Below, in pieces: positions 27,756-37,923 of a DNA stretch of 64,000 bases. Under the pieces are notes generated by a model. That model made no database searches. It saw nothing but the letters and a program-made list of their open reading frames with translations, and was not told where the DNA came from. Made by a program: the position numbers and the translations under genes. This DNA is from Halomonas daqiaonensis (GTDB lineage Bacteria; Pseudomonadota; Gammaproteobacteria; Pseudomonadales; Halomonadaceae), in assembly GCF_900109725.1 (NCBI RefSeq), contig NZ_FOBC01000005.1, positions 1-64,000 on the forward strand, given 5' to 3'. Positions within the stretch are counted from its first letter, which is position 1; each line of letters starts with the position of its first letter.

Positions 27756-27797
27756 CGCACCCCCTGTCCTCATCATTCACCAACTGGCGGATTCCTT

Positions 27798-29138
27798 ATG
27801 CTGGACAAGGTCCTCATCGCCAATCGTGGCGAGATTGCCCTGCGCATCCTGCGCGCCTGCAAGGAGCTGGGCATCAAGACGGTGGCGGTCCACTCCACGG
27901 CTGATCGTGAGCTGATGCACGTACGCCTGGCTGACGAGGCCGTGTGCATCGGACCGGCCTCCTCGGCGAACTCTTATCTGAACATCCCGTCGCTGATCAG
28001 CGCCGCGGAAGTCACCGACTCCAGTGCGATCCACCCCGGCTACGGCTTCCTCTCCGAGAACGCCAACTTCGCCGAGCAGGTCGAACGTTCGGGCTTCATC
28101 TTCATTGGCCCCCGCGCCGAGACCATCCGCCTGATGGGCGACAAGGTCAGTGCCATCGAGTCGATGAAGAAGGCAGGCGTACCCACGGTGCCCGGCTCAG
28201 ACGGTCCCTTGGGTGACGACGAGGGCGAAACCCTCGCCGTAGCGAAGCGCATTGGCTATCCGGTGATCATCAAGGCCGCCGCCGGGGGGGGCGGGCGCGG
28301 CATGCGCGTGGTACATACCGAGGCCCACCTGCTCTCGGCGGTCAATGTCACCCGCACCGAGGCCTACTCCTCGTTCGGCGATGGCACTGTCTATATGGAG
28401 AAGTACCTCGAGAATCCGCGTCACGTGGAGATTCAGGTGCTGGCCGATAGCCAGGGCAATGCCATCCACCTCTTCGATCGCGACTGTTCGCTACAGCGCC
28501 GTCACCAGAAGGTGATCGAAGAGGCCCCCGCCACGGGGATCGACCAGGCCGCCCGTGCCAAGGTGCTCGAAGCATGCCGGGAAGCGTGTGTCACCATCGG
28601 CTACCGGGGCGCCGGCACCTTCGAGTTCCTCTACGAGGACGGACAGTTCTTCTTCATCGAGATGAACACCCGGGTCCAGGTGGAGCACCCGGTCACCGAG
28701 ATGGTTACCGGCGTGGACATAGTGCGAGAGCAACTGCGCATCGCCTCGGGCCTGCCGCTGTCGGTGAGCCAGGAGGACGTCAAGCTCGCCGGGCACGCCT
28801 TCGAGTGTCGCATCAACGCCGAGGATGCCCGGACCTTTATGCCCTCTCCCGGCAAGGTGACTCTCTACCACCCGCCCGGCGGGCTCGGCGTGCGCATGGA
28901 CTCCCATGTCTACACGGGCTATACCGTACCACCCCACTACGACTCCTTGATCGGCAAGCTGATCACCTGGGGCGTCGACCGGGAAACGGCGCTGATTCGG
29001 ATGCGCAACGCCCTGGACGAGCTGCTGGTGGAAGGGATCAAGACCAATATCGACCTGCACAAGGACCTGGTGCGCGACGGCTACTTCCAGCAGGGTGGCG
29101 TCAATATCCACTACCTGGAGAAGAAGCTGGGCCTCTGA
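27798..29138 (+). CDS. accC: Acetyl-CoA carboxylase biotin carboxylase subunit
   Basis: ATP- and bicarbonate-dependent carboxylation of the biotin on AccB. The 446-aa product starts [20 protein letters not shown]. The ATP-grasp glycine loop is [10 protein letters not shown], and the catalytic region includes [15 protein letters not shown] hairpin terminates the pair downstream. Confidence 0.97.
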   Translation: MLDKVLIANRGEIALRILRACKELGIKTVAVHSTADRELMHVRLADEAVCIGPASSANSYLNIPSLISAAEVTDSSAIHPGYGFLSENANFAEQVERSGFIFIGPRAETIRLMGDKVSAIESMKKAGVPTVPGSDGPLGDDEGETLAVAKRIGYPVIIKAAAGGGGRGMRVVHTEAHLLSAVNVTRTEAYSSFGDGTVYMEKYLENPRHVEIQVLADSQGNAIHLFDRDCSLQRRHQKVIEEAPATGIDQAARAKVLEACREACVTIGYRGAGTFEFLYEDGQFFFIEMNTRVQVEHPVTEMVTGVDIVREQLRIASGLPLSVSQEDVKLAGHAFECRINAEDARTFMPSPGKVTLYHPPGGLGVRMDSHVYTGYTVPPHYDSLIGKLITWGVDRETALIRMRNALDELLVEGIKTNIDLHKDLVRDGYFQQGGVNIHYLEKKLGL

Positions 29139-29153
29139 GCCCTGCATCTTAAT

Positions 29154-29187
29154 GCAAGCGGGGCGGCCATCGGGCCGCCCCGCTTGC
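29154..29187 (+). terminator. Hairpin after accC
   Basis: GCAAGCGGGGCGGCC pairs with GGCCGCCCCGCTTGC around a short loop (ATCG). No clear T-run follows, so it may attenuate rather than stop transcription into prmA. Confidence 0.65.
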
Positions 29188-29226
29188 GTTGCCCCTGCCG
29201 CTCCCAACCCCGATCGGAGACCGCCC

Positions 29227-30147
29227 ATGCCCTGGATGCAACTCAAGGCCCGCATCTCCCCCGAGAACGCCGAGCCCCTCGAGGAACTGCTGCTCGCCGA
29301 AGGTGCCACCGCCATCACCCTTCAGGACGCCTTCGATGACCCGGTCTTCGAGCCGGAACGTGGGACCACTCCGCTGTGGGACGAGACAATCCTCACCGGC
29401 CTCTACGACGACCTGGAAGGCATCGAATCGATGCTCGACCGGGTACGCCAGGCATGGGCCGCCGAATTCCCCGAGGAGCCTTGCCCCGAGGTGGAGGTCG
29501 AGTTGCTTGCCGATCGTGACTGGGAGCGCGAGTGGATGGATGACTTCCACCCCCTGCAAATGGGCGAACGGCTGTGGATCGTCCCCAGTTGGCACACTCC
29601 CCCGGATCTCGACGCCGTCAACCTGCACCTGGACCCGGGGCTGGCCTTCGGCACCGGCACCCATCCCACCACGGCTCTGTGCCTTGGCTGGCTCGACGGC
29701 CTGGCGGTGGCCGGTGAACTGCAAGAGCTGGAGATTCTCGACGTGGGTTGCGGCTCAGGCATCCTGGCCATCGCCGCCCTCAAGCTCGGCGCCCGGCGAG
29801 CCACTGGTACCGATATCGACCCCCAGGCGCTGCAGGCCAGTCGCGACAACGCCGAGCGCAACGACGTGGCCGAAACCGACTTCCGGCTCTGCTACCCCGA
29901 ACAGCTCGAAACGTGCGACTTCCCTCTGGTGATCGCCAACATTCTCGCCGGCCCCCTGGTGGAGCTGGCCAACGAGATCGCCGGCCGCGTGGCACCGGGC
30001 GGCCGCCTGGCCCTCTCGGGCATCCTCGAGGACCAGGCCGAGGAAGTACTCGAGACCTACCGGGAACAGGGCCTGCTCATGGACGAACCGGAGATCACCG
30101 AAGGCTGGGTACGACTTTCCGGCCAGCGCCCCATTCGCCTTGAGTAG
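29227..30147 (+). CDS. prmA: Ribosomal protein L11 methyltransferase
   Basis: SAM-dependent trimethylation of L11. I chose the ATG at 29227 (MPWMQLKARISPENAEPLEE). The 306-aa product has an N-terminal substrate domain with DRDWEREWMDDFHP and the methyltransferase domain with GLAFGTGTHPTT, LDVGCGSGILAIAALKLGA and an NILAGPL motif. Confidence 0.95.
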   Translation: MPWMQLKARISPENAEPLEELLLAEGATAITLQDAFDDPVFEPERGTTPLWDETILTGLYDDLEGIESMLDRVRQAWAAEFPEEPCPEVEVELLADRDWEREWMDDFHPLQMGERLWIVPSWHTPPDLDAVNLHLDPGLAFGTGTHPTTALCLGWLDGLAVAGELQELEILDVGCGSGILAIAALKLGARRATGTDIDPQALQASRDNAERNDVAETDFRLCYPEQLETCDFPLVIANILAGPLVELANEIAGRVAPGGRLALSGILEDQAEEVLETYREQGLLMDEPEITEGWVRLSGQRPIRLE

Positions 30148-30208
30148 CGGTTCACCAATGACAGTCGGGGGCGTATCATGGCCAGCCCTGACGCCAGCGG
30201 CACCGACC

Positions 30209-31267
30209 ATGTCCGATTCACGCCCCCTGCCCCGCATCGGCCCTCACCAACTGCCCAACCGGGTGGTTCTGGCACCCATGGCCGGGGTCACCGACCGCCC
30301 GTTCCGGACGCTGTGTCGGCGCCTGGGAGCCGGCTTGGTGGTGGGCGAGATGGTCACCTCGGATTCCAGCCTCTGGCATACCCGCAAGTCCCGGCTACGC
30401 ATGGACCACGGCGGCGAGCCCGGTCCACGCAGCGTGCAAATTGCCGGCGGCGATGCCGACATGCTCGCCAAGGCGGCGCGCCTCAACGCCGCGATGGGCG
30501 CGGAGATCATCGACATCAACATGGGCTGTCCGGCCAAGAAGGTCTGCAACAAGGCCGCGGGTTCCGCCCTGCTGCGCGACGAAGCTCTGGTGGCGGAGAT
30601 CCTCGAGACGGTGGTCGCCGCAGTACAGGTGCCGGTAACCTTGAAGATCCGCACCGGCTGGTGTGCCGACAGCAACAACGGCGTTCGGGTCGCACGCATC
30701 GCCGAAGAAGCCGGTATCCAAGCCCTGGCAGTGCACGGCCGCCATCGCCAGCAGCGCTACGGTGGCGAGGCGGAGTACGATACCATCGCGGCCATCAAGG
30801 CCCGGGTGGGGATCCCGGTATTCGCCAACGGCGATATCGACTCTCCGGCCAAGGCGCGCCGGATACTCGACTATACTGGGGCGGACGCGGTAATGGTGGG
30901 TCGCGCTGCCCAGGGCAATCCCTGGATCTTTCGCGAGATCGACCACTACCTGCGCCATGGCCAGCGACTCGGCCCGCCGAAGGATGAGGAGCGTGCAGGG
31001 GTCCTTCGCGACCACCTTGCCGCCCTGCATGACTTCTACGGCGCTCATATGGGTGTGCGCATCGCACGTAAGCATCTCGGCTGGTATCTGGCCGGAGATG
31101 AACGTTTCGACGACACCGGGCGGCGTGCTCTGCGGGCCACCTTCAACGGCCTGGAGAGCTGCCATGCCCAGCGCCACTTTATCGATGAACTCTTTCGTCA
31201 CGACCCCACCGCGACGCTGAATCGCATTGTGCGGGCCGTGGCATCGGATGGAATCTGTGCCGCATGA
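30209..31267 (+). CDS. dusB: tRNA-dihydrouridine synthase B
   Basis: FMN enzyme reducing uridine to dihydrouridine in tRNA. I chose the ATG at 30209 (MSDSRPLPRIGPHQLPNRVV). An earlier in-frame ATG at 30158 has no better ribosome site. Motifs: APMAGVTDRPFR, MGCPAKKVCNKAAGSALLRD with the active Cys, HGRHRQQRYGG and GADAVMVGRAAQGNPWIF. It overlaps fis by 4 nt, the classic dusB-fis operon of gammaproteobacteria. Confidence 0.95.
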   Translation: MSDSRPLPRIGPHQLPNRVVLAPMAGVTDRPFRTLCRRLGAGLVVGEMVTSDSSLWHTRKSRLRMDHGGEPGPRSVQIAGGDADMLAKAARLNAAMGAEIIDINMGCPAKKVCNKAAGSALLRDEALVAEILETVVAAVQVPVTLKIRTGWCADSNNGVRVARIAEEAGIQALAVHGRHRQQRYGGEAEYDTIAAIKARVGIPVFANGDIDSPAKARRILDYTGADAVMVGRAAQGNPWIFREIDHYLRHGQRLGPPKDEERAGVLRDHLAALHDFYGAHMGVRIARKHLGWYLAGDERFDDTGRRALRATFNGLESCHAQRHFIDELFRHDPTATLNRIVRAVASDGICAA

Positions 31268-31608
31268 CCAGCAGCCAATCCCTTGACCAGAATACCGCAC
31301 TGCCCGAGCTGAATGCTCCGGGCACTTGCGATCTCACCCTACTGGGCGAAGGCCTCGTCCTCCGTCCGAGCCCGCAGGACGACCGGCCCCTGCGCGAAGC
31401 CGTGGAGGCCTCGCTCAGCCGCTACTTCGACCACCTCGACGGGAGCAGCGTCACCGATCTCTACGCCATGGTGATGGCCGAGGTCGAAGCGCCGCTGCTG
31501 GCCTCGGTTCTCGACCATACCCAGGGCAATCAGACCCGCGCCGCCGAGATGCTCGGCCTCAACCGCGGAACCCTGCGCAAGAAGTTAAAACAGCATGGTC
31601 TGATCTGA
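31264..31608 (+). CDS. fis: Nucleoid-associated DNA-binding protein Fis
   Basis: Small DNA-bending regulator of rRNA genes, recombination and nucleoid structure. The C-terminal HTH ([20 protein letters not shown], then KQHGLI) is near identical in pattern to Fis, and the [20 protein letters not shown] segment gives the dimer helices. At 114 aa it is about 15 residues longer at the N-terminus than the enterobacterial protein. Overlap with dusB supports the start. Confidence 0.95.
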   Translation: MTSSQSLDQNTALPELNAPGTCDLTLLGEGLVLRPSPQDDRPLREAVEASLSRYFDHLDGSSVTDLYAMVMAEVEAPLLASVLDHTQGNQTRAAEMLGLNRGTLRKKLKQHGLI

Positions 31609-31617
31609 CCGCTCCCT

Positions 31618-31642
31618 CCAGGGAGCCCGTTGGGCTCCCTGG
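31618..31642 (+). terminator. Hairpin after fis
   Basis: CCAGGGAGCCC pairs with GGGCTCCCTGG around a short loop, 10 nt after the fis stop. T-rich sequence is absent, so purH may still be partly co-transcribed. Confidence 0.65.
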
Positions 31643-31688
31643 GCCGTCCTGCCGCCCCATTCATCACCACCGACAGAAGAGTGACCTC

Positions 31689-33269
31689 ATGGCCCAAACC
31701 TCCTCCGCAGCGGTTCGCCGCGCCCTGATCAGCGTCTCGGACAAGACCGGTATCGTCGACTTCGCCCGTGGCCTCATGGAGCAGGGTGTGGCGTTGCTCT
31801 CCACCGGCGGCACCTTCCGCTTGCTCCAGGAGAACGGCATCGATGTGACAGAGGTCTCCGAGCACACTGGATTTCCCGAGATCATGGATGGCCGGGTCAA
31901 GACGCTGCATCCCAAGGTCCACGGCGGCATCCTGGGTCGTCGCGGCGAGGATGACACGGTGATGGCAGAACACGACATCGACCCCATCGACATGGTGGTG
32001 GTCAACCTCTATCCCTTCTCGGCCACGGTGGCACGACCGGACTGCACCCTCGAGGACGCCATCGAGAACATCGACATCGGCGGCCCGACCATGGTGCGCG
32101 CCTGTGCCAAGAACCATGCCCACACCACCATTGTGGTGGACGCCAGCGACTACGCCCGGGTGCTGGACGAGATCACCTCCGGTAACGGCGCCGTGAGCGA
32201 TGCCACTCGCTTCGACCTGGCGGTCAAAGCCTTCGAGCATACCGCCGGTTACGATGCCGCCATCGCCGACTACCTGGGACGCCGAGTGCCCGGTGGCGAG
32301 GATGGTTTCCCGCGCACCTACAACCTGCAGTTCGAGAAGAAGCAGGCCATGCGTTACGGTGAAAATCCGCACCAGAGTGCTGCCTTCTATGTGGAAGCCA
32401 ACGCCAGCGAGGCCAGCGTGGCCTCTGCCACCCAGTTGCAGGGCAAGGCACTCTCCTTCAACAACGTTGCCGACACCGATGCCGCCTTCGAGTGCGTCAA
32501 GGCCTTCACCGACACCGCCTGCGTGATCGTCAAGCACGCCAATCCTTGCGGCGTGGCAGTGGGTGCAAGCTCGCGAGAAGCCTATGAGAAGGCCTTTGCC
32601 ACCGATCCGACCAGCGCCTTCGGCGGCATCATCGCCTTCAACGTGGCACTGGACGCCGAGACCGCCCGCGCCATCGTCGACCGCCAGTTCGTCGAGGTGA
32701 TCATCGCTCCGGGAATCGAGGACGAGGCGCTTGCCATCATCGCCGAGAAGAAGAACGTACGCCTGCTCGATGTCGGCGCAAAGTGGCCCGGCGAGCGCGA
32801 GCACGCCCACGATTTCAAGCGGGTGACCGGGGGGCTGCTGGTGCAGGACCGCGACAGGGGTATGGTCGGCCGCGACGAGCTGACCGTGGTCACCGAGCGG
32901 GTGCCCAGCGAACAGGAAATGCGTGATCTGGCCTTTGCCTGGAAGGTAGCCAAATACGTCAAGTCCAACGCCATCGTCTACGCCAAGGGCGGCCAGACTA
33001 TCGGGGTGGGTGCCGGCCAGATGAGCCGCGTCTACTCGGCAAAGATTGCCGGCATCAAGGCCGCCGACGAGGGTCTCTCGGTCCCGGGCTCGGTGATGGC
33101 CAGCGACGCTTTCTTCCCCTTCCGCGACGGCATCGATGCTGCAGCTGCGGCCGGAATCGCCGCGGTGATCCAGCCCGGCGGCTCCATGCGTGACCAGGAA
33201 GTGATCGACGCCGCCAACGAGGCCGGGATCGCCATGGTGTTCACCGGCATGCGCCACTTCAGGCACTGA
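31689..33269 (+). CDS. purH: Bifunctional AICAR formyltransferase / IMP cyclohydrolase
   Basis: Last two steps of IMP synthesis. I chose the ATG at 31689 ([20 protein letters not shown]). The long upstream in-frame extension is fis overlap. N-terminal MGS-like cyclohydrolase domain: [28 protein letters not shown]. Transformylase domain: [34 protein letters not shown] and the end [14 protein letters not shown]. 526 aa is usual. Confidence 0.97.
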   Translation: MAQTSSAAVRRALISVSDKTGIVDFARGLMEQGVALLSTGGTFRLLQENGIDVTEVSEHTGFPEIMDGRVKTLHPKVHGGILGRRGEDDTVMAEHDIDPIDMVVVNLYPFSATVARPDCTLEDAIENIDIGGPTMVRACAKNHAHTTIVVDASDYARVLDEITSGNGAVSDATRFDLAVKAFEHTAGYDAAIADYLGRRVPGGEDGFPRTYNLQFEKKQAMRYGENPHQSAAFYVEANASEASVASATQLQGKALSFNNVADTDAAFECVKAFTDTACVIVKHANPCGVAVGASSREAYEKAFATDPTSAFGGIIAFNVALDAETARAIVDRQFVEVIIAPGIEDEALAIIAEKKNVRLLDVGAKWPGEREHAHDFKRVTGGLLVQDRDRGMVGRDELTVVTERVPSEQEMRDLAFAWKVAKYVKSNAIVYAKGGQTIGVGAGQMSRVYSAKIAGIKAADEGLSVPGSVMASDAFFPFRDGIDAAAAAGIAAVIQPGGSMRDQEVIDAANEAGIAMVFTGMRHFRH

Positions 33270-33270
33270 A

Positions 33271-33332
33271 CGGCCAAGCGGCCAAGCGGCCAAGCGGCCA
33301 AGCGGCCAAGCGGCCAAGCGGCCAAGCGGCCA
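33271..33332. repeat. Tandem 8-bp repeat, about 7.75 copies
   Basis: Seven uninterrupted copies of CGGCCAAG plus CGGCCA begin right after the purH stop codon. It is not coding in any supported gene. The perfect copies suggest recent slippage. It separates the purH stop from its terminator. Confidence 0.95.
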
Positions 33333-33353
33333 GAATGATGCTCTCCTGCGCAA

Positions 33354-33391
33354 AAGCAAGCCCCGACGGTAGTTGCCTTCGGGGCTTGCTT
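33354..33391. terminator. Hairpin between convergent purH and gabD
   Basis: AAGCAAGCCCCGA pairs with TCGGGGCTTGCTT (inner mismatch loop), with T-rich sequence on the plus side and A-rich on the other. It fits a bidirectional terminator. Confidence 0.8.
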
Positions 33392-33419
33392 GTAGCTCGG
33401 CGCTTTCAGCTCGGCGCTA

Positions 33420-34877
33420 TCAACCCAGATCGATACAGAGGTACTTGGTCTCCAGAAACTCCTCCAGACCCTGATGACCGCCTTCACGGCCCAGGCCCGA
33501 GGCCTTGACCCCACCGAAGGGCGCAGCGGCGTTGGATATCAACCCGGTGTTGATGCCCACCATGCCGTACTCCAAGGCGTCGGCGACGCGCCAGACACGC
33601 CCCAGGTCCCGAGAATAGAAGTAGGAGGCCAGACCGTACTCGGTGTTGTTAGCCATGTTGACGGCATCTTCTTCGTCGTCGAAGGGGAAGACCGCCGCCA
33701 ACGGGCCGAAGGTCTCCTCGTGGGCCACCTTCATCTGGTCGTTAGCGAAGCTGATCAGTGTCGGCGTGAAGAAGTTGCCGCCCAGTGGGTGCGGATGGCC
33801 TCCCAGCAGCAGCTCGGCGCCCTGATCCACGGCATCATGGACATGCTCGCTGACCTTGGCCACCGCCTTGTCGTCGATCAGCGGGCCGATGTTGACACCG
33901 TCCTGGGTGCCGTTACCCACCTTGAGCTCGCTGTTCATAGCGACCGCCAGTTTCTCGCAGAAGGCGTTGACCACGCTGGACTGGACCAGGAAGCGGTTGG
34001 TGCAAACACAGGTCTGGCCGGCATTGCGGAATTTGGCGGCCATGGCTCCCTCCACCGCGGCGTCCAGGTCGGCATCCTCGAAGACGATGAAGGGAGCATT
34101 ACCGCCCAGCTCCAGGGAAATCTTCTGGATGTGCTGGGAGGCCTGCGCCATCAGTTGGCGACCCACCTCGGTGGAGCCGGTGAAGGTAATCTTGCGCACC
34201 AGAGGCGATTCGGTCATCGCCGCGGCGATCTCGGAAGCACGGCCCGGCACCACGTTGAACACCCCGCGTGGCACACCGGCCCGCTCGGCCAGCTTGGCCA
34301 GGGCGGTGGCGGAGAAGGGGGTCTGGCTGGCCGGCTTGACGACGATGGTACAGCCCGCCGCCAGGGCTGCGCCTGCCTTGCGGGTGATCATCGCTGCGGG
34401 GAAATTCCAGGGGGTAATGGCCCCGACCACCCCGATGGGTTGCTTGGTGACCACGATGCGCTGGTTGGACTTGGCGGCGGGGACGGTATCGCCGTAGACG
34501 CGCCGTGCCTCCTCGGCGAACCAGCGCAGAAAGCTCGCCGCATAGGCGATTTCACCGGCGGACTCCTTGAGCGGTTTGCCCTGCTCGAAGGTCATGATCA
34601 TGGCAAGGTCGTCCTGATGTTCGAGCATCAGGTCATGCCACTTCATCAGGATGTCGGCGCGATCCAGAGCGGTCATCGCCCGCCACGCCGGCAGGGCTGC
34701 ATCGGCCGCAGCGATGGCCCGCTCGGTCTCGGCCCGCCCCAGGCGCGGCACATCCCCCATGGCCTCCCCGGTAGCCGGATTGAGGACATTGATCTGCTCA
34801 CCACTGTCGGCGGCAACCCAGCTGCCGTCGATGTAGGCGAAAGGACAATAGAGCTGTGTTTCCGTAAGGGCTTGCAT
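33420..34877 (-). CDS. gabD: NAD(P)-dependent succinate-semialdehyde dehydrogenase
   Basis: Oxidises succinate semialdehyde to succinate in GABA degradation. I chose the ATG at 34877 ([20 protein letters not shown]), 6 nt after AGGAG. ALDH motifs: [21 protein letters not shown], catalytic Glu in LELGGNAPF, Cys in [11 protein letters not shown], and a C-terminus [20 protein letters not shown] as in GabD. No gabT lies beside it. Related semialdehyde dehydrogenases cannot be excluded. Confidence 0.88.
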   Translation of the reverse strand: MQALTETQLYCPFAYIDGSWVAADSGEQINVLNPATGEAMGDVPRLGRAETERAIAAADAALPAWRAMTALDRADILMKWHDLMLEHQDDLAMIMTFEQGKPLKESAGEIAYAASFLRWFAEEARRVYGDTVPAAKSNQRIVVTKQPIGVVGAITPWNFPAAMITRKAGAALAAGCTIVVKPASQTPFSATALAKLAERAGVPRGVFNVVPGRASEIAAAMTESPLVRKITFTGSTEVGRQLMAQASQHIQKISLELGGNAPFIVFEDADLDAAVEGAMAAKFRNAGQTCVCTNRFLVQSSVVNAFCEKLAVAMNSELKVGNGTQDGVNIGPLIDDKAVAKVSEHVHDAVDQGAELLLGGHPHPLGGNFFTPTLISFANDQMKVAHEETFGPLAAVFPFDDEEDAVNMANNTEYGLASYFYSRDLGRVWRVADALEYGMVGINTGLISNAAAPFGGVKASGLGREGGHQGLEEFLETKYLCIDLG

Positions 34878-34936
34878 GATCATCTCCTGCCGCAAAAGCG
34901 GCCTCTTGTCGGTTTGCCTCCATGCTAAGCGAAAGA

Positions 34937-34959
34937 CCCCGGTGCACCAAGCACCGGGG
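34937..34959 (-). terminator. Hairpin after folX
   Basis: CCCCGGTGC pairs with GCACCGGGG over a 5-nt loop. On the minus strand it is followed by TCTTTC. It closes the folE-folX unit before gabD. Confidence 0.75.
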
Positions 34960-35005
34960 CCCTTTATCGTAGAATGGGATCATTTCCGCCGACAGGCATC
35001 AACGT

Positions 35006-35416
35006 TCAGCGTGGCCGACGCGGTTCCCGGGTGTCGGAGAGCGTAATCGAGACGGAGTCGGCGAAACGTAGCGCATGGGGTTTGTCGATCTCCACCTGAG
35101 CGGTCAGCACCGGCTCGTGGCTCATGATCAGGTCCAGCACCTCACGGGTCATGCGCTCGAGCAGCAGGAAGCGATGGTCCTCCACCAGGGCAATCACCGC
35201 CTTGGTGATGGTGCGGTAGTTCAGTGCCTGTTCGATGTGGTTGAACGCCACCGCCTTGTCGGCGCGATAACGGATCACGGCATTGATTACCACGTCCTGG
35301 CGGTTCTTGATCTCATCCTCCTTGATGCCGATATGGGTGCGCAGCCGCAGGTTCTTGATACGGATCGTGGCCAGGTCATGGTCAAAGTGCTGGTCATCCA
35401 GAGCATGCATTGGCAT
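35006..35416 (-). CDS. folX: Dihydroneopterin triphosphate 2'-epimerase
   Basis: FolB-family tunnelling-fold enzyme; FolX epimerises dihydroneopterin triphosphate. The 136-aa product has [44 protein letters not shown] and [19 protein letters not shown], closer to FolX than to the FolB aldolase in the IKNLRLRT and [10 protein letters not shown] segments. It lies 22 nt after folE, sharing its promoter. Confidence 0.9.
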   Translation of the reverse strand: MPMHALDDQHFDHDLATIRIKNLRLRTHIGIKEDEIKNRQDVVINAVIRYRADKAVAFNHIEQALNYRTITKAVIALVEDHRFLLLERMTREVLDLIMSHEPVLTAQVEIDKPHALRFADSVSITLSDTREPRRPR

Positions 35417-35438
35417 GGCAGGGCTCCTTACGTAGAAA

Positions 35439-35996
35439 TCAGCGGCCGTAGACCAGGGTAAGGAACTCCTGCCGCGTGCTCTGCTTCTCGCGGAAGGTAC
35501 CGAGCATCACCGAGGTGGTCATGCTGGAGTTCTGCTTTTCTACTCCGCGCATCATCATGCACAGGTGGCGTGCCTCGATCACCACCGCCACCCCGCGAGC
35601 CTCGGTGACCTGCTGTACCGCCTCGGCAATCTGGCGAGTCAAGTTCTCCTGAATCTGCATGCGGCGCGCATACATGTCGACGATGCGCGCAAACTTGGAG
35701 AGCCCCAGCACCTTGCCGCTAGGCAGGTAGGCGATATGGCACTTGCCGATGAACGGCAGCAGGTGGTGCTCGCACATCGAGTAAAGCTCGATGTCCTTGA
35801 CCAGCACCATCTCGTCGGTCTCGGACTCGAACACCGCACCGTTGATGATCTCTTCCAGCGACTGAGTATAGCCGCGGTTGAGGAACTGCATCGCCTTGGC
35901 GGCCCGCTTGGGGGTGTCGCGAAGACCTTCCCGGTCCGGATCCTCCCCCAGTTCGTGAATGATCCGGCGGTAGTGGTTGGCGAGTTCTTCGGTCAT
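35439..35996 (-). CDS. folE: GTP cyclohydrolase I
   Basis: First step of pterin/folate synthesis, GTP to 7,8-dihydroneopterin triphosphate. I chose the ATG at 35996 ([20 protein letters not shown]), 185 aa. Zn ligands appear in MCEHHLLPF and in RHLCMMMRG; further marks are [12 protein letters not shown] and [14 protein letters not shown]. It is co-transcribed with folX. A palindromic promoter lies 70-100 nt upstream. Confidence 0.96.
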   Translation of the reverse strand: MTEELANHYRRIIHELGEDPDREGLRDTPKRAAKAMQFLNRGYTQSLEEIINGAVFESETDEMVLVKDIELYSMCEHHLLPFIGKCHIAYLPSGKVLGLSKFARIVDMYARRMQIQENLTRQIAEAVQQVTEARGVAVVIEARHLCMMMRGVEKQNSSMTTSVMLGTFREKQSTRQEFLTLVYGR

Positions 35997-36066
35997 GGTC
36001 AGGCCCCGTGGCAGTGTCGGTGTCCGATGCGTCGTGGATGGCCTGGCCATCGCATGGTGTACAGAA

Positions 36067-36096
36067 AATATACAAGATCATGATCTTGTACAACAA
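36067..36096 (-). promoter_or_regulatory. folE promoter with 20-bp perfect palindrome in the spacer
   Basis: On the minus strand TTGTTG (36096-36091), an 18-bp spacer and TATATT (36072-36067) form a good sigma-70 promoter. The spacer is filled by the exact palindrome TACAAGATCATGATCTTGTA (36071-36090). A regulator dimer bound there would control folE-folX. The regulator is unknown. Confidence 0.65.
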
Positions 36097-36263
36097 AAGA
36101 GTCCGGAACTCGCCAGTCTACCGCAAGATATCCGACAACGCAGGCAGCGGTTGCCGCCGATCAGTGACATCGTGTCGCGTCTTCTCCATCCCGGGGGCCG
36201 TTCACCCTGTGGTAGAATGATTTTTGCCTCATGCTGTGCCCAAATCACCCTCGAGAGCCCAAC

Positions 36264-36815
36264 ATGATCAAGACCCATGCCTCTCTGATGATCGCCGCCG
36301 TTCTGGCAATGCCGCCCCTGGCCATGAGCGATACCCTCGAACTGCCGGCCGATGCCACCGTCAACGTCCAGGTCATCGACGAGCTGACGCTGTCCGAGCA
36401 GACACCGGAACGCAACGATCTGTTGATCCATCCGGTGGCCGATGGCGATGCCTCCCATACCCTGCCGGAATACTGCGTACTGATCGGCGACGCCCGCATC
36501 GACGACGAACGAATCCGCCTGACCACCCAGTCGCTGACCTGCATCGAGACGGACGGTAGCGAAAGCGAGATCTACAGTGGCGAGATCTCCGCCGCCGCCT
36601 ACGACTCTGACGGCGACTTTGGCCTCGCCGCCTGCCAGAACGGCACTTGCCGCCTGACCCGGGAGCAGACCTTCCAGCTTCGCCTGGCCAGCGACCTGGC
36701 TATCGAGCAACAGGACAACCCTGCCGCCGAAATCAACGAGCAACGTCGCCAGGCCGAAGGCGAAGGGGTCGCCAATCCGATTCCCGCCGACGCGCCGAAC
36801 CCCGACGACGACTGA
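36264..36815 (+). CDS. Exported protein of unknown function
   Basis: I chose the ATG at 36264 (MIKTHASLMIAAVLAMPPLA), giving a signal peptide cut near LAMS. The 183-aa product is acidic and beta-rich, with LPEYCVLIGDARIDDERIRL, LTCIETDGSESEIYSGEISA and a paired Cys (AACQNGTC), then an acidic tail (NPDDD). The GDA-x-R-I-TC-x-IYSGEI pattern faintly recalls the TraB/TrbI barrel, but this is not a firm match. It is likely periplasmic, with its own terminator. Confidence 0.75.
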   Translation: MIKTHASLMIAAVLAMPPLAMSDTLELPADATVNVQVIDELTLSEQTPERNDLLIHPVADGDASHTLPEYCVLIGDARIDDERIRLTTQSLTCIETDGSESEIYSGEISAAAYDSDGDFGLAACQNGTCRLTREQTFQLRLASDLAIEQQDNPAAEINEQRRQAEGEGVANPIPADAPNPDDD

Positions 36816-36833
36816 ACGCTCCCGGTCACGTCG

Positions 36834-36857
36834 AGACGCACCCTGCAGGGTGCGTCT
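36834..36857 (+). terminator. Rho-independent terminator of the exported-protein gene
   Basis: GACGCACCC-TGCA-GGGTGCGTC followed by TTTC, 20 nt after the stop. It also lies before the srkA stop on the other strand. Confidence 0.8.
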
Positions 36858-36888
36858 TTCATGCTGACGTACGAGCTTCCGGCCGGGA

Positions 36889-37875
36889 TCACGCCAGCCA
36901 GCGGGGCCTGGCCTCCAGGGCCTGGCGCTGCTGCTCGAGCATGCGTAAGTGCCCGTCCCAGTAGCCGGCATCGGCCAGCCAGGGAAACGCCGGCGGAAAA
37001 GCCGGATCCGTCCAGCGATTGACCAGCCAGGCACTGTGGCGCAGTAGGCGCAGGGTGCGCAGAGGCTCCACTAGCGCGAGCTCGCTGCGATCGAATTCGC
37101 GGTGCTGCTCGTAGCCCTCGGCCACCTCAGAGAGCTGCATCTGGCGCTCTCCCTCCTCCTGCGCGGTGAACAGCATCCATAGATCCTGAATGGCCGGAGC
37201 CATCAGGCAATCATCGAAGTCGACCAGCGCAAACTGCTCGTCGCGGCCTAGGATGTTGCCGATATGGCAGTCGCCCTGCACGCGAATCGCCTGCTTCGTG
37301 CTCCAGGTGCGGGGGACCAGCTGGCGATGCAGGGTCGTGGTAATCCGCTCATAGGCCTGGCGCTGGCGACGATCCAGCCACTGGCTTTCCAGCACCTTGT
37401 CACGAGCCTCGAGCACCATGCCATCCAGGTCCAGCGAGCGACGCCGCGCGAAGTGCCCTTGCTCACCCACCTCATGTACCGCGCCGATCAGCTCGCCAAG
37501 GGCAAACAGATGTGCCGGGTTCTCCAGTTCCGGCGCCTGACCCGGCAGGTGGGGGAAGAGGGTAAAGCGAAACCCCTCGGCGAGGTGCAGGCTCTCGCCC
37601 GCCTCGTCCCGCCAAGGAGCGGCCACTGCCACCCCGGCAGCAACGAGCTCGACCAGGAAGTCATGCTCCTCGCGAATCTGGGCGTTCGTCCAGCGCTCGG
37701 GGCGATAGAACTTCACCACCCAGCGGCGGCGATCCTCGTCGTGCACCAGGAAGACACGGTTCTCGTAACTGTTGAGGGCAAAGGGCTCGCCGGGCAACCA
37801 GAAGCCGAGTGATTCCACCGCAGCCACCACTCGGGCAGGCGAAAGCTGAGCAAAGGGATGAGGGGTAGTGTCCAT
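36889..37875 (-). CDS. srkA: Stress response kinase SrkA (YihE/RdoA)
   Basis: Cytosolic Ser/Thr protein kinase of the aminoglycoside-phosphotransferase fold, involved in stress survival. The 328-aa product has SYENRVFLVHDED, WVVKFYRPERWT (Lys), the catalytic loop RVQGDCHIGNIL and ALVDFDDCLMAPAIQDLW. The length matches the family. Divergent neighbours and no operon partner. Confidence 0.93.
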   Translation of the reverse strand: MDTTPHPFAQLSPARVVAAVESLGFWLPGEPFALNSYENRVFLVHDEDRRRWVVKFYRPERWTNAQIREEHDFLVELVAAGVAVAAPWRDEAGESLHLAEGFRFTLFPHLPGQAPELENPAHLFALGELIGAVHEVGEQGHFARRRSLDLDGMVLEARDKVLESQWLDRRQRQAYERITTTLHRQLVPRTWSTKQAIRVQGDCHIGNILGRDEQFALVDFDDCLMAPAIQDLWMLFTAQEEGERQMQLSEVAEGYEQHREFDRSELALVEPLRTLRLLRHSAWLVNRWTDPAFPPAFPWLADAGYWDGHLRMLEQQRQALEARPRWLA

Positions 37876-37923
37876 GGGGGCTCCCGGTGCATCAAGAGCC
37901 TCATGCTAACAGGGAAGCGCCTA

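Noticed and set aside
33271..33332. CRISPR array
   Set aside because: The repeats are contiguous 8-mers without spacers, so this is a simple tandem repeat.
31530..33359. Minus-strand 609-aa open frame
   Set aside because: It is antisense to purH, which has complete family motifs. It is a shadow of third-position GC.
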